DNA of 6,781 nt from Pseudomonadota bacterium (lineage in GTDB: Bacteria; Pseudomonadota; Gammaproteobacteria; UBA4575): the NCBI GenBank assembly GCA_009839635.1, contig VXPJ01000094.1, forward strand, positions 1-6,781, in the 5' to 3' direction. Below are positions 1 to 5,418 of this stretch, one piece after another (within the stretch, counting starts at the first letter, position 1; the number at the start of each line of letters is the position of its first letter). Under the pieces are notes generated by a model. It did no database searches and was not told the DNA's origin. It saw only the letters and a program-made list of their open reading frames with translations. A program made the position numbers and the translations under genes.

Positions 1-801
1 GGGCGCAGCGGGCTCGGTATCGAATCGTACGAAGAGATTATCCAAACCGATGCATCCCTCAATCCTGGAACTTCCGGCGGAGCACTGGTCAACTTGCGCG
101 GGGAATTGATCGGGATCAACACTGCCATCTATGGCTCGGGTGGCAATATCGGGATCGGTTTTGCCATCCCTGTGAACATGGCCAAGCAGATCACTGCTCA
201 ACTGCTTGAACATGGCGAAGTCAGGCGGGGCCGGCTTGGGTTTGTGGTGCAGGACCTGACTCCTGAACTGGCCGAGGCATTTGGGGTGGCCCACAAAAAG
301 GGTGTGGTGGTCGCGCGCGTAGAGGCAAAATCCCCTGCGCAAAAAGCAGGTGTGAGAGTCGGGGATATCATTGTTTCGGTCAACGGACGCGAGGTGGAAA
401 ATTCGGCGCAAGTGCGCAATGAAATTGGACTGCTGCGTGTTGGCGCACAGGTCCAGATTGAGGTATTGCGAAACGGCAAGACACGCACCCTGACTGCATC
501 GGTAGGCAAGCAGCTGAAACAGACCGTCAGCGGAAAGTCGCTCAGCGATAAACTGGCGGGCGCCAAGCTTAGTGAGGCACCGGAAGATCCTTCACGCGGA
601 ACCGCTGCGGGAATTCAGGTGGTCAAGGTGGAGGGAAGGGCGGCCTCCGCCGGTATTCGTAAAGGCGATATCATCATCAGTGTGAACAGGAAGCGTGTAA
701 AGACCGTGTCAGACATGAAGGCCGCTATCAAGAAAAACCCAAAAACGCTGTTACTGAATATCCAGCGTCAGAGGCAGGGCCTGTTCATCCTCATCCGGTA
801 A
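1..801 (+). CDS. HtrA/Deg-family periplasmic serine protease, C-terminal part (5' end outside window)
   Basis: The frame is open from base 1 and encodes the last 266 residues of a DegP/DegQ/MucD-type protease, which degrades or refolds misfolded envelope proteins in the periplasm. Seen: the end of the trypsin-like domain with the active-site segment NPGTSGGAL (residues 21-29; the Ser at 25 is the nucleophile), then IGINTAI and GIGFAIPVN (about 35-55), which are standard for the family. Two PDZ domains follow. PDZ1 covers roughly 70-160, with [17 protein letters not shown] and [12 protein letters not shown]2 covers roughly 195-262, with [16 protein letters not shown]. Two PDZ domains fit DegP/DegQ/MucD rather than single-PDZ DegS. 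The catalytic His and Asp and the signal peptide lie upstream of the window. The residue before the catalytic Ser is Thr where Asn is usual. The gene ends 46 bases from the convergent moaD. I am sure of the family but not of which paralogue it is. Confidence 0.93.
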   Translation, partial: GRSGLGIESYEEIIQTDASLNPGTSGGALVNLRGELIGINTAIYGSGGNIGIGFAIPVNMAKQITAQLLEHGEVRRGRLGFVVQDLTPELAEAFGVAHKKGVVVARVEAKSPAQKAGVRVGDIIVSVNGREVENSAQVRNEIGLLRVGAQVQIEVLRNGKTRTLTASVGKQLKQTVSGKSLSDKLAGAKLSEAPEDPSRGTAAGIQVVKVEGRAASAGIRKGDIIISVNRKRVKTVSDMKAAIKKNPKTLLLNIQRQRQGLFILIR

Positions 802-825
802 CGGCCGAGACGGCAAACCCCTGGA

Positions 826-844
826 GCACAGGCAAGCACTGTGC
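826..844. terminator. Weak hairpin between convergent htrA-like gene and moaD
   Basis: GCACAG (826-831) and CTGTGC (839-844) form a perfect 6-bp stem around a 7-base loop, in the 46-base gap between two convergent stop codons. Such a position suits a bidirectional terminator, but neither side has a real T-run, so intrinsic termination is only a guess. Confidence 0.25.
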
Positions 845-847
845 AAT

Positions 848-1081
848 CTATCCTCCAGTCACAGGAGGAAAGAAGGCTACCTCGTCGCCGTCGTTGACGA
901 CCTGTGCGAAGTCCGCATATTCCTGGTTGATGGCGACCAGTACCCGCTCGGGCCGCTGCATGCTGCTCGTCGTCTGCTGCCAGATTTCTTCTACGGTGGC
1001 GGGTCCGGTGATCGAGATCTCATCGCTCGAACGTCCAATCGTTTCCCGCAGACTGGCAAAATACTTTACATGGACGGACAT
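848..1081 (-). CDS. moaD: MoaD, molybdopterin synthase sulfur-carrier (small) subunit
   Basis: This encodes 77 residues, the usual size for MoaD, a ubiquitin-fold protein. Its C-terminal Gly-Gly is adenylated by MoeB and converted to a thiocarboxylate, which MoaE uses to insert sulfur into cyclic pyranopterin monophosphate and form molybdopterin. Seen: an N-terminal beta strand VHVKYFASLRE, the middle segment LVAINQEYADF, then the conserved DGDEVAFFPPVTGG ending in the diagnostic Gly-Gly just before the stop. The reading frame stays open further upstream, across antisense moaC sequence, but homology begins at MSVHVKYF, so the ATG at 1081 is chosen. No strong Shine-Dalgarno precedes it. It diverges from moaC with an 88-base gap and converges with the htrA-like gene. 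moaE, often the next gene, is not present downstream. Cytoplasmic. Confidence 0.93.
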   Translation of the reverse strand: MSVHVKYFASLRETIGRSSDEISITGPATVEEIWQQTTSSMQRPERVLVAINQEYADFAQVVNDGDEVAFFPPVTGG

Positions 1082-1157
1082 TGCTGAATTTTGGTATTTG
1101 ATCGACAATGCGGAAAAAGGTTTGCACTGAATAGTACCACTACTGTCTTGGCAACAT

Positions 1158-1161
1158 GGAG
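1158..1161 (+). promoter_or_regulatory. Ribosome binding site supporting the GTG start of moaC
   Basis: GGAG lies 8 bases before the GTG at 1170. No in-frame ATG lies between them, and the protein aligns with MoaC from the residue encoded by this GTG, so the site decides in favour of a GTG start over the internal Met at residue 15. Confidence 0.6.
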
Positions 1162-1169
1162 TCGATGAG

Positions 1170-1652
1170 GTGAATAAACTTACACATTTCAATGCGGCTG
1201 GAGAGGCGCACATGGTCAATATTGGTGAAAAATCCGTTACCCGTCGCGTCGCGGTTGCAGATGGGCGGATTTGCATGCGGACAGAAACGTTGCAGCATAT
1301 ACAAAGTGGCGGCCATACGAAGGGTGATGTGTTGGGCATTGCGCGGATTGCTGGCATTACAGGCGCAAAAAAAACCCCGGATCTGGTTCCATTGTGCCAT
1401 TCGATTCCGCTGACATCTGTACAAATTGAGTTCGTCATCGAGGAAGCCACGCCAGCCGTGTACTGCAAGGCCACTGTCGAAACGCTGGGTCAAACAGGCG
1501 CAGAGATGGAGGCCCTCACTGCCGTACAGATTGCGTTACTGACCATCTATGACATGTGCAAGGCCAAAGACCGCGGCATGACCATGCAGGCTATCGGACT
1601 GGTCATGAAATCCGGTGGCAAATCCGGGCTGTGGGAACGTGACGGGCGGTGA
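1170..1652 (+). CDS. moaC: MoaC, cyclic pyranopterin monophosphate synthase
   Basis: This encodes 160 residues, essentially the length of E. coli MoaC (161). With MoaA, MoaC carries out the first stage of molybdenum cofactor synthesis: it converts the 3',8-cyclo-GTP derivative made by MoaA into cyclic pyranopterin monophosphate in the cytoplasm. Seen: the N-terminal signature [13 protein letters not shown], then HTKGDV (Lys51), DLVPLCH (His77), GAEMEALTA (Glu112, Glu114), IYDMCKA (Asp128, Lys131) and the final KSGGKSG (147-153). These residues fall at the same numbers as the active-site residues of the E. coli enzyme, so it should be active. Translation starts at GTG, backed by GGAG 8 bases upstream. 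The gene is divergent from moaD, which acts one step later. No convincing -35/-10 pair was found in the 88-base shared upstream region. mutY begins 73 bases downstream on the same strand. Confidence 0.97.
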   Translation: MNKLTHFNAAGEAHMVNIGEKSVTRRVAVADGRICMRTETLQHIQSGGHTKGDVLGIARIAGITGAKKTPDLVPLCHSIPLTSVQIEFVIEEATPAVYCKATVETLGQTGAEMEALTAVQIALLTIYDMCKAKDRGMTMQAIGLVMKSGGKSGLWERDGR

Positions 1653-1661
1653 TATTGCCCT

Positions 1662-1697
1662 GGAGGATTTCTGGGCGTGAGCCCATGCAGTATGTGA
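1662..1697 (+). other. Orphan Shine-Dalgarno with six-codon micro-ORF and GNRA hairpin between moaC and mutY
   Basis: GGAGG at 1662-1666 is the strongest Shine-Dalgarno match in this junction, yet no gene starts behind it. Ten bases on, a GTG (1677) opens a six-codon frame ending with TGA at 1695-1697. A perfect hairpin overlaps that start: TGGGC (1672-1676), loop GTGA (1677-1680), GCCCA (1681-1685); the loop has the GNRA form. It has no T-run, so it is unlikely to be an intrinsic terminator. It may be a leader affecting mutY translation or may be chance; only the sequence pattern is certain. Confidence 0.25.
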
Positions 1698-1725
1698 CCT
1701 ACCTAGGCAGCCTCGGCATGCAGTC

Positions 1726-2769
1726 ATGAACAGCGATTTCAGCGACCGGGTACTGGCCTGGTTTGACCAGCATGGCCGCAAAGATTTGCCTTGGCAACGC
1801 GATCGCGATCCATACCGAATCTGGGTATCGGAAATCATGCTGCAGCAGACGCGCGTGGATACAGTAATCCCGTACTATGAAAAGTTCATGCAGCGCTTTC
1901 CGAATGTACAGGAACTGGCCGCTGCAGGGGTGGATGAGGTGTTGCACTACTGGACAGGCTTGGGGTACTACGCACGCGCGCGCAACATGCACGAAGCTGC
2001 ACAAGAACTTTGCAAACAGTATCAAGGAAGATTTCCTGAAGACATGGCCGCAGTGAACGCCCTGCCGGGCGTGGGGCGGTCCACCGCTGCTGCGATCCTG
2101 GCCTTGGGCTTTGGCCAGCGTCACGCCATACTGGATGGGAATGTAAAGCGCGTGCTTGCAAGATATTTTTCGGTGGAAGGGTGGCCGGGCGAGGCCAAGG
2201 TGGAGAAGCAGCTTTGGGCACATGCGGAGTCACTGCTGCCACAACATCGTCTTGCAGATTACACACAAGCCATGATGGATCTTGGCGCCACACTGTGCAC
2301 CCGTACACGACCCACCTGCCTGCTGTGCCCGGTTCGCGAAAGTTGCATCGCATCCGGAAAAGGTCGCCAGCATGAGTTGCCTGTACCCCGCCCGTCCCGT
2401 GATCTGCCGAAACGGGACGTGCATATCGTGATGGTTCAGAACAAGGAGAAGGCCGTGTGGCTGGAAAAACGTCCTTCAGCAGGCATCTGGGGCGGACTCT
2501 ACAGTTTTCCGGAATTTGAGAAAGAAGCAGATGTGCAGAAGTGGCTGGATAAGACATACAAGACATATAACTTTGCAACAAGGACATTGCCAGTGATTAC
2601 TCATACCTTCTCGCATTTCCGGCTTTACATGCACCCCACGGTGGTGCAGATAGATCACAATCCCATTGGTGTAATGGAAGATGATGTCGGGGTTTGGTAT
2701 AAAGCCACCGGTGAAAAGATTGGTCTGGCAGCTCCCGTCAGCAAGGCCTTGCAACAAGTAATAGGATGA
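1726..2769 (+). CDS. mutY: MutY, adenine DNA glycosylase
   Basis: This encodes 347 residues, close to E. coli MutY (350). It removes adenine mispaired with 8-oxoguanine, so preventing G:C to T:A transversions in the GO repair pathway. Seen: [20 protein letters not shown] (21-40) containing the catalytic Glu36; [12 protein letters not shown] (76-87); the helix-hairpin-helix LPGVGRSTA (113-121); the catalytic Asp137 in ILDGNVKRV; and the [4Fe-4S] cluster cysteines 191, 198, 201 and 207 with C-x6-C-x2-C-x5-C spacing. The C-terminal MutT-like domain that reads 8-oxoguanine is complete, with [12 protein letters not shown] (253-264) and the FSH motif HTFSHFRL (293-300). The ATG at 1726 matches the family N-terminus, and an in-frame stop at 1678-1680 excludes a longer form. 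No good Shine-Dalgarno directly precedes this start. yggX follows 16 bases later, probably in the same operon. Confidence 0.97.
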   Translation: MNSDFSDRVLAWFDQHGRKDLPWQRDRDPYRIWVSEIMLQQTRVDTVIPYYEKFMQRFPNVQELAAAGVDEVLHYWTGLGYYARARNMHEAAQELCKQYQGRFPEDMAAVNALPGVGRSTAAAILALGFGQRHAILDGNVKRVLARYFSVEGWPGEAKVEKQLWAHAESLLPQHRLADYTQAMMDLGATLCTRTRPTCLLCPVRESCIASGKGRQHELPVPRPSRDLPKRDVHIVMVQNKEKAVWLEKRPSAGIWGGLYSFPEFEKEADVQKWLDKTYKTYNFATRTLPVITHTFSHFRLYMHPTVVQIDHNPIGVMEDDVGVWYKATGEKIGLAAPVSKALQQVIG

Positions 2770-2785
2770 ACAAAGGAAAACTGTC

Positions 2786-3058
2786 ATGGCACGCATGGTC
2801 CAATGTGTAAAGCTCCATAAAGAAGCGGAAGGACTCGAATACATGCCATATCCTGGAGAACTGGGGCAAAAAATATATGACAATGTATCCAAGGAGGGGT
2901 GGCAACAGTGGGTGAGTCATCAGACCATGCTGATGAATGAGTACAGGTTGACCCCAGTTGATCCCAAGGCACGCAAATTTCTAGAAGAGGAAATGGAAAA
3001 ATTCTTTTTTGGTGAAGGGTCGGCTAAGCCCAAGGAATTTGTGGCGCCGGACAGCTAG
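2786..3058 (+). CDS. yggX: YggX-family probable Fe(2+)-trafficking protein
   Basis: This encodes 90 residues, the normal length for YggX. It is a small cytoplasmic protein linked to iron handling and to protection or repair of oxidant-labile Fe-S clusters; in enteric bacteria it belongs to the SoxRS response. Seen: the N-terminal [13 protein letters not shown] with the conserved Cys7, [16 protein letters not shown], then [17 protein letters not shown] and a helical [14 protein letters not shown], all in family order. AAAGGA (2772-2777) lies 8 bases before the ATG. It starts 16 bases after mutY, the neighbour it has in many gammaproteobacteria, so co-transcription is likely. The pairing makes sense because MutY depends on an Fe-S cluster. 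No SoxS-type site could be identified by eye. Confidence 0.95.
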   Translation: MARMVQCVKLHKEAEGLEYMPYPGELGQKIYDNVSKEGWQQWVSHQTMLMNEYRLTPVDPKARKFLEEEMEKFFFGEGSAKPKEFVAPDS

Positions 3059-3131
3059 TAATAGCCAGCACAATATCCTTACTGTTGGAAGCCTCCTTAC
3101 ACCACAGCTTTGTAACAAACTCTCCAGTCCT

Positions 3132-3207
3132 GGCCAGGTAGCTCAGTCGGTAGAGCAGTGGACTGAAAATCCTCGTGTCGGTGGTTCGATTCCGCCCCTG
3201 GCCACCA
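3132..3207 (+). tRNA. tRNA-Phe (anticodon GAA), CCA encoded
   Basis: A full 76-base cloverleaf can be folded by hand. The acceptor stem is GGCCAGG (3132-3138) with CCTGGCC (3197-3203). The D stem is GCTC/GAGC (3141-3144, 3153-3156). The anticodon arm is 3158-3174 with loop CTGAAAA, so the anticodon GAA is at 3165-3167. The variable loop is GTGTC, the T stem is GGTGG/CCGCC, and the T loop is TTCGATT (3185-3191). Discriminator A3204 is followed by encoded CCA (3205-3207). One irregularity is a T-T opposition at positions 28 and 42 (3159 and 3173) inside the anticodon stem. A poor promoter candidate lies upstream (TTGGAA at 3085-3090 and TGTAAC at 3111-3116, spaced 20). tRNA genes are common integration sites, and accessory genes follow here. 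Confidence 0.96.
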
Positions 3208-3518
3208 CCGGTGAGCCGGCATCGCTTCTGGAGTCTTCAGCAGCCCCGGCGAACATGACCTCAAAAGCATGCTGCTCAGCATGGCCAAGGTTAGCCTGTG
3301 CCTGCCACTATTGTAGAGTGCCATGATGGTTTAGGCTGGTGTGTATAGCGGTTGTTCAGCCGCTGTCGCCTTCTAGCCACTGTCACATACAGATGACGAT
3401 GCCGGGCGTTTTGGCAGTAGCACGGGCAAGACTGCATTCAAGTGCAGATCATTCTGAGTTTAGAAATTTTATTAGTGAACGGGTGAAGAGGTTGCGATCT
3501 TTTCGATGTTTTTGGCTC

Positions 3519-3548
3519 TATAGTCCTACAAGGGCTTAGGTGTATGAT
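3519..3548 (+). promoter_or_regulatory. Candidate -10 elements for the kinase-HIRAN pair
   Basis: Two hexamers each match the sigma70 -10 consensus at five of six positions: TATAGT (3519-3524) and TATGAT (3543-3548). Neither has a good TTGACA-like box at 16-18 bases; TTGCGA (3492-3497) is 21 bases before the first. The second would place transcription start near 3555, inside the inverted repeat that follows. They are the best promoter candidates upstream of the kinase but unproven. Confidence 0.35.
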
Positions 3549-3552
3549 CAGT

Positions 3553-3570
3553 GGATTCTTAAAAGAATCC
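3553..3570. promoter_or_regulatory. Perfect 8-bp inverted repeat, candidate operator upstream of the kinase
   Basis: GGATTCTT and AAGAATCC flank a 2-base AA centre, giving an 18-base perfect palindrome 58 bases before the kinase ATG and immediately after TATGAT (3543-3548). The position suits a repressor site over the transcription start, as in autoregulated toxin-antitoxin operons. There is no T-run on either side, so a terminator is unlikely. The repeat is seen; the operator role is inferred. Confidence 0.45.
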
Positions 3571-3592
3571 GGGACCGTCTGGGCGGTAGGTT

Positions 3593-3618
3593 GAAAATTG
3601 AGCCTTACGGAAAATTGA
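3593..3618 (+). repeat. GAAAATTGA direct repeat in the kinase leader
   Basis: GAAAATTGA occurs at 3593-3601 and again at 3610-3618, a 17-base period, ending 10 bases before the kinase ATG. It could be a paired protein-binding site or chance in AT-rich leader sequence. Confidence 0.4.
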
Positions 3619-3628
3619 TCGCACGAGC

Positions 3629-4552
3629 ATGAGTTATCCGATCATTGAACTTGTTACAGTGGAGCCCATTCAGCTTGAGCCAGTGGGTACAAAAACAAAA
3701 TTCTGGTACATCGATGAAACAGGAAAGAATATCCTGTTCAAGGAAGGCAGGCCTCAAACTGGGGAGAACTGGGCTGAAAAGGTTTGCTGCGAGCTCTGTC
3801 GCATTTTGGGTTTACCGCATGCTGAATACGATCTAGCTTATTGGCACAAAGTAACAGGAATTAAAAAGGGTGTGATCACCCCAAGTTTTGTTCCAGATGA
3901 ACCTGGTGCACGCTTAGTTTTAGGGAATGAGTTGCTGGCAAAGATTGTCGACAACTATGAAAAAAATAAACGCTATCGGGCAAAACAGCATACGATTCGG
4001 ATTGTGATGGCTGCTGCCTCACTTCCAGTTGTCGAGTTGCCCATAGAGTGGGTTGCTCCACCTGAGATTGAGGATGCAGCTGGTTTATTCACAGGATACC
4101 TTCTACTGGATGCATTGGTGGGCAACCAAGATCGTCATCACGAAAACTGGGGCATAATATTTTTACCAGAGAAAGGTGTGTTCTTTTCTCCAACTTTTGA
4201 CCATGCTTCGAGCTTGGGGAGGAATGAGCAGGATCCAACTCGCAGAGAAATGCTCGTGACCAAAGACAGGGGAAGGAGCGTTGAAGCTTACGTGAGGCGT
4301 GCAAAGTCTGCATTTTATTCGACACGCTTCCCCAGCAAGCGCCTCATGACCTTGGAAGCTTTCGAAGAAGCGGCTAAAATTCGTCCTGATGCGGCCCGCT
4401 ACTGGGTAGCAAAGTTAGCTGAAATAGACCTGAGAAAACACAGGGAAATACTGGATAAAATACCCAATCAGGAAATTTCCGCACCTGCCCGTGATTTTGC
4501 CTACAGGATGCTGGAGTTGAATACTGCAAGGATTCTTCAAACCCAATCTTAA
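3629..4552 (+). CDS. Short HipA-like protein kinase lacking the N-terminal subdomain
   Basis: This encodes 307 residues, against about 440 for E. coli HipA. HipA-type kinases are Ser/Thr kinases; characterised members phosphorylate aminoacyl-tRNA synthetases and halt growth. Seen: a nucleotide-loop-like VGTKTKFWY (19-27); Lys38 in ILFKEG, the likely ATP-binding lysine; ENWAEKVCCELCRILGLPHA (46-65); LVLGN (96-100); the catalytic loop VGNQDRHHENWG with Asp168 and Asn173; and the metal-binding Asp191 in PTFDHASSLG. All key kinase residues are therefore present. The protein starts directly at the kinase core, so the N-terminal HipA subdomain is missing; a similar segment is encoded by the next gene, 18 bases downstream. 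The loop has Thr21 and Thr23 and no Ser, unlike HipA and HipT, which autophosphorylate on Ser there. The Shine-Dalgarno is weak. The target is unknown; a toxin role is inferred. CtkA-like kinases are an alternative relation. Confidence 0.85.
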   Translation: MSYPIIELVTVEPIQLEPVGTKTKFWYIDETGKNILFKEGRPQTGENWAEKVCCELCRILGLPHAEYDLAYWHKVTGIKKGVITPSFVPDEPGARLVLGNELLAKIVDNYEKNKRYRAKQHTIRIVMAAASLPVVELPIEWVAPPEIEDAAGLFTGYLLLDALVGNQDRHHENWGIIFLPEKGVFFSPTFDHASSLGRNEQDPTRREMLVTKDRGRSVEAYVRRAKSAFYSTRFPSKRLMTLEAFEEAAKIRPDAARYWVAKLAEIDLRKHREILDKIPNQEISAPARDFAYRMLELNTARILQTQS

Positions 4553-4570
4553 GCAAAAAAGAGCAAACTA

Positions 4571-5299
4571 ATGAAAGCTTTATTTATTGCATGGCAAGAC
4601 ATTAAAAGCAGAAAATGGGCACCGGTTGGTCGACTAACGCGGGAGGACGATCTTTACAAATTCGTCTATACCCGTGGGGCTCAAGAAATGCCTGAATCCC
4701 ACCGGTTTGGACGCATGCTGGATTTGCACAAGGTATACGAATCCGAAGAACTTTTCCCAATGTTTGCGAGCCGAATTTTGGCTAAAAACCGGCCTGAATA
4801 TGAGGATTACCTTCATTGGCTAGGGTTGTCCAAAGCCCGTTATGACGCACTAGAAGAGCTTGCCCGTACGGGCGGATTGCGGGCGACAGATTCCCTGGAG
4901 CTTTTCCCGTGTCCTGAGCCAACAGCATGGAAAAATTATGAAGTGTACTTTTTTTGCAGGGGCCTGCGGCACTTGCATGAGGAAAACCAGAAGCGTGCAC
5001 GCCAGATGGAAGCTGGTGAACGGCTGTACCTGATGCAAGATTTACAGAATCCTCATGATGGAATGGCCTTATTGATGCGCACAGGAGACCCAATCACAAT
5101 TGTTGGCTATGCCCCACGTTACTATTCAGCAGAATTTACGCAGTTAATCGATTCTACGGATTCTAATCAGGTCAGAGTGACCGTTGAGCAGGTAAACAAA
5201 GATGCACCTGTTCAGTACCAGTTGCTTTGCAAATTAGTCAGTCCATGGCCATCTAATTTTTTGCCTTGTAAGAACAAGGAGTTCGAAGCTCTTGCTTGA
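4571..5299 (+). CDS. HIRAN-domain protein with a HipA N-subdomain-like N-terminus
   Basis: This encodes 242 residues, with no signal peptide or membrane segment. Seen: residues 1-35, with WAPVGRLTREDDLYKFVYTRGA (16-37), resemble the beta-rich start of the HipA N-terminal subdomain (HipS-like). LFPMFASRIL (61-70) and ARTGGLRATDSLELFP (98-113) are motifs I associate with HIRAN proteins next to HipA-like kinases. A HIRAN-type module covers about 122-225: VYFFCRGLRHL, GERLYLMQDLQNPHDGMALL (149-168) and IVGYAPRYYS. In eukaryotic HLTF, HIRAN binds 3' ends of single-stranded DNA; its bacterial role is not established. AAAAAAGAG (4555-4563) lies 7 bases before the ATG. With the kinase lacking this subdomain just upstream, I infer that it binds and perhaps restrains the kinase, as HipS does HipT. 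The gene is AT-richer than the downstream outer-membrane gene. Confidence 0.8.
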   Translation: MKALFIAWQDIKSRKWAPVGRLTREDDLYKFVYTRGAQEMPESHRFGRMLDLHKVYESEELFPMFASRILAKNRPEYEDYLHWLGLSKARYDALEELARTGGLRATDSLELFPCPEPTAWKNYEVYFFCRGLRHLHEENQKRARQMEAGERLYLMQDLQNPHDGMALLMRTGDPITIVGYAPRYYSAEFTQLIDSTDSNQVRVTVEQVNKDAPVQYQLLCKLVSPWPSNFLPCKNKEFEALA

Positions 5300-5406
5300 G
5301 TTCATGTTTTTGAGCATCGGTCATGGTGCTTCGTGTCCAGTCAGTGAATTCCGGGCAGTCTTCGACAACACTTTCTGAAAAGTCTAACGACACTTGTTGC
5401 CTTCAC

Positions 5407-5412
5407 AGGGGA
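5407..5412 (+). promoter_or_regulatory. Ribosome binding site fixing the start of the outer-membrane protein
   Basis: AGGGGA is 6 bases before the ATG at 5419 and 9 before a second ATG at 5422. The frame is open from an earlier ATG at 5323, but that one has no such site and would bury the signal peptide behind 32 residues of no recognisable character, so 5419 is preferred. Confidence 0.7.
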
Positions 5413-5418
5413 TTCGCC

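Larger units (their letters stand above)
3208..3628. other. 421-base gene-free stretch between tRNA-Phe and the kinase, with several inverted repeats
   Basis: I see no credible coding sequence. The short open frames have no recognisable domains, and none resembles an integrase, a HipB-type helix-turn-helix protein or a phage remnant. The stretch holds several small inverted repeats: CATGCTG/CAGCATG with a 2-base spacer (3268-3283); AGCGGTT/AGCCGCT around GTTC (3347-3364, one G-T pair); CTGCA/TGCAG around six bases (3432-3447); and an 8-bp perfect repeat at 3553-3570. Base composition turns AT-rich from about 3450 on. It probably carries the promoter and leader of the kinase-HIRAN pair. An unannotated small RNA or a decayed integration junction cannot be excluded. 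Confidence 0.5.

Noticed and set aside
1399..1409. TTCGATTCCGC inside moaC matching the tRNA-Phe T-loop region (3185-3195), considered as an attachment-site copy
   Set aside because: The match is only 11 bases, within a conserved coding region of moaC, and does not extend to the tRNA 3' end.
1082..1474. Long N-terminal extension of moaD on the minus strand
   Set aside because: The extension is antisense to moaC and unlike any MoaD N-terminus; MoaD homology starts at the Met encoded at 1079-1081.
1886..2587. 233-residue minus-strand frame opposite mutY
   Set aside because: It lies wholly antisense to a clear mutY gene and has no recognisable domain or start signal.
3097..3324. Minus-strand frame across the tRNA, containing ESNHRHEDFQSTALPTELP
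   Set aside because: This is the well-known spurious translation of the antisense strand of a tRNA gene; it appears in many databases as a false hypothetical protein.
3009..3326. Plus-strand frame overlapping the end of yggX and the tRNA, with VAQSVEQWTENPRVGGSIPP
   Set aside because: Likewise a translation of tRNA sequence, overlapping two real genes; no independent support.
3339..3539. 66-residue plus-strand frame upstream of the kinase, considered as a possible HipB-type antitoxin
   Set aside because: It shows no helix-turn-helix pattern and no Shine-Dalgarno, and its composition looks like random translation.
5323..5418. 32-residue N-terminal extension of the outer-membrane protein
   Set aside because: A good ribosome binding site and a standard signal peptide begin at 5419; the extension has neither.
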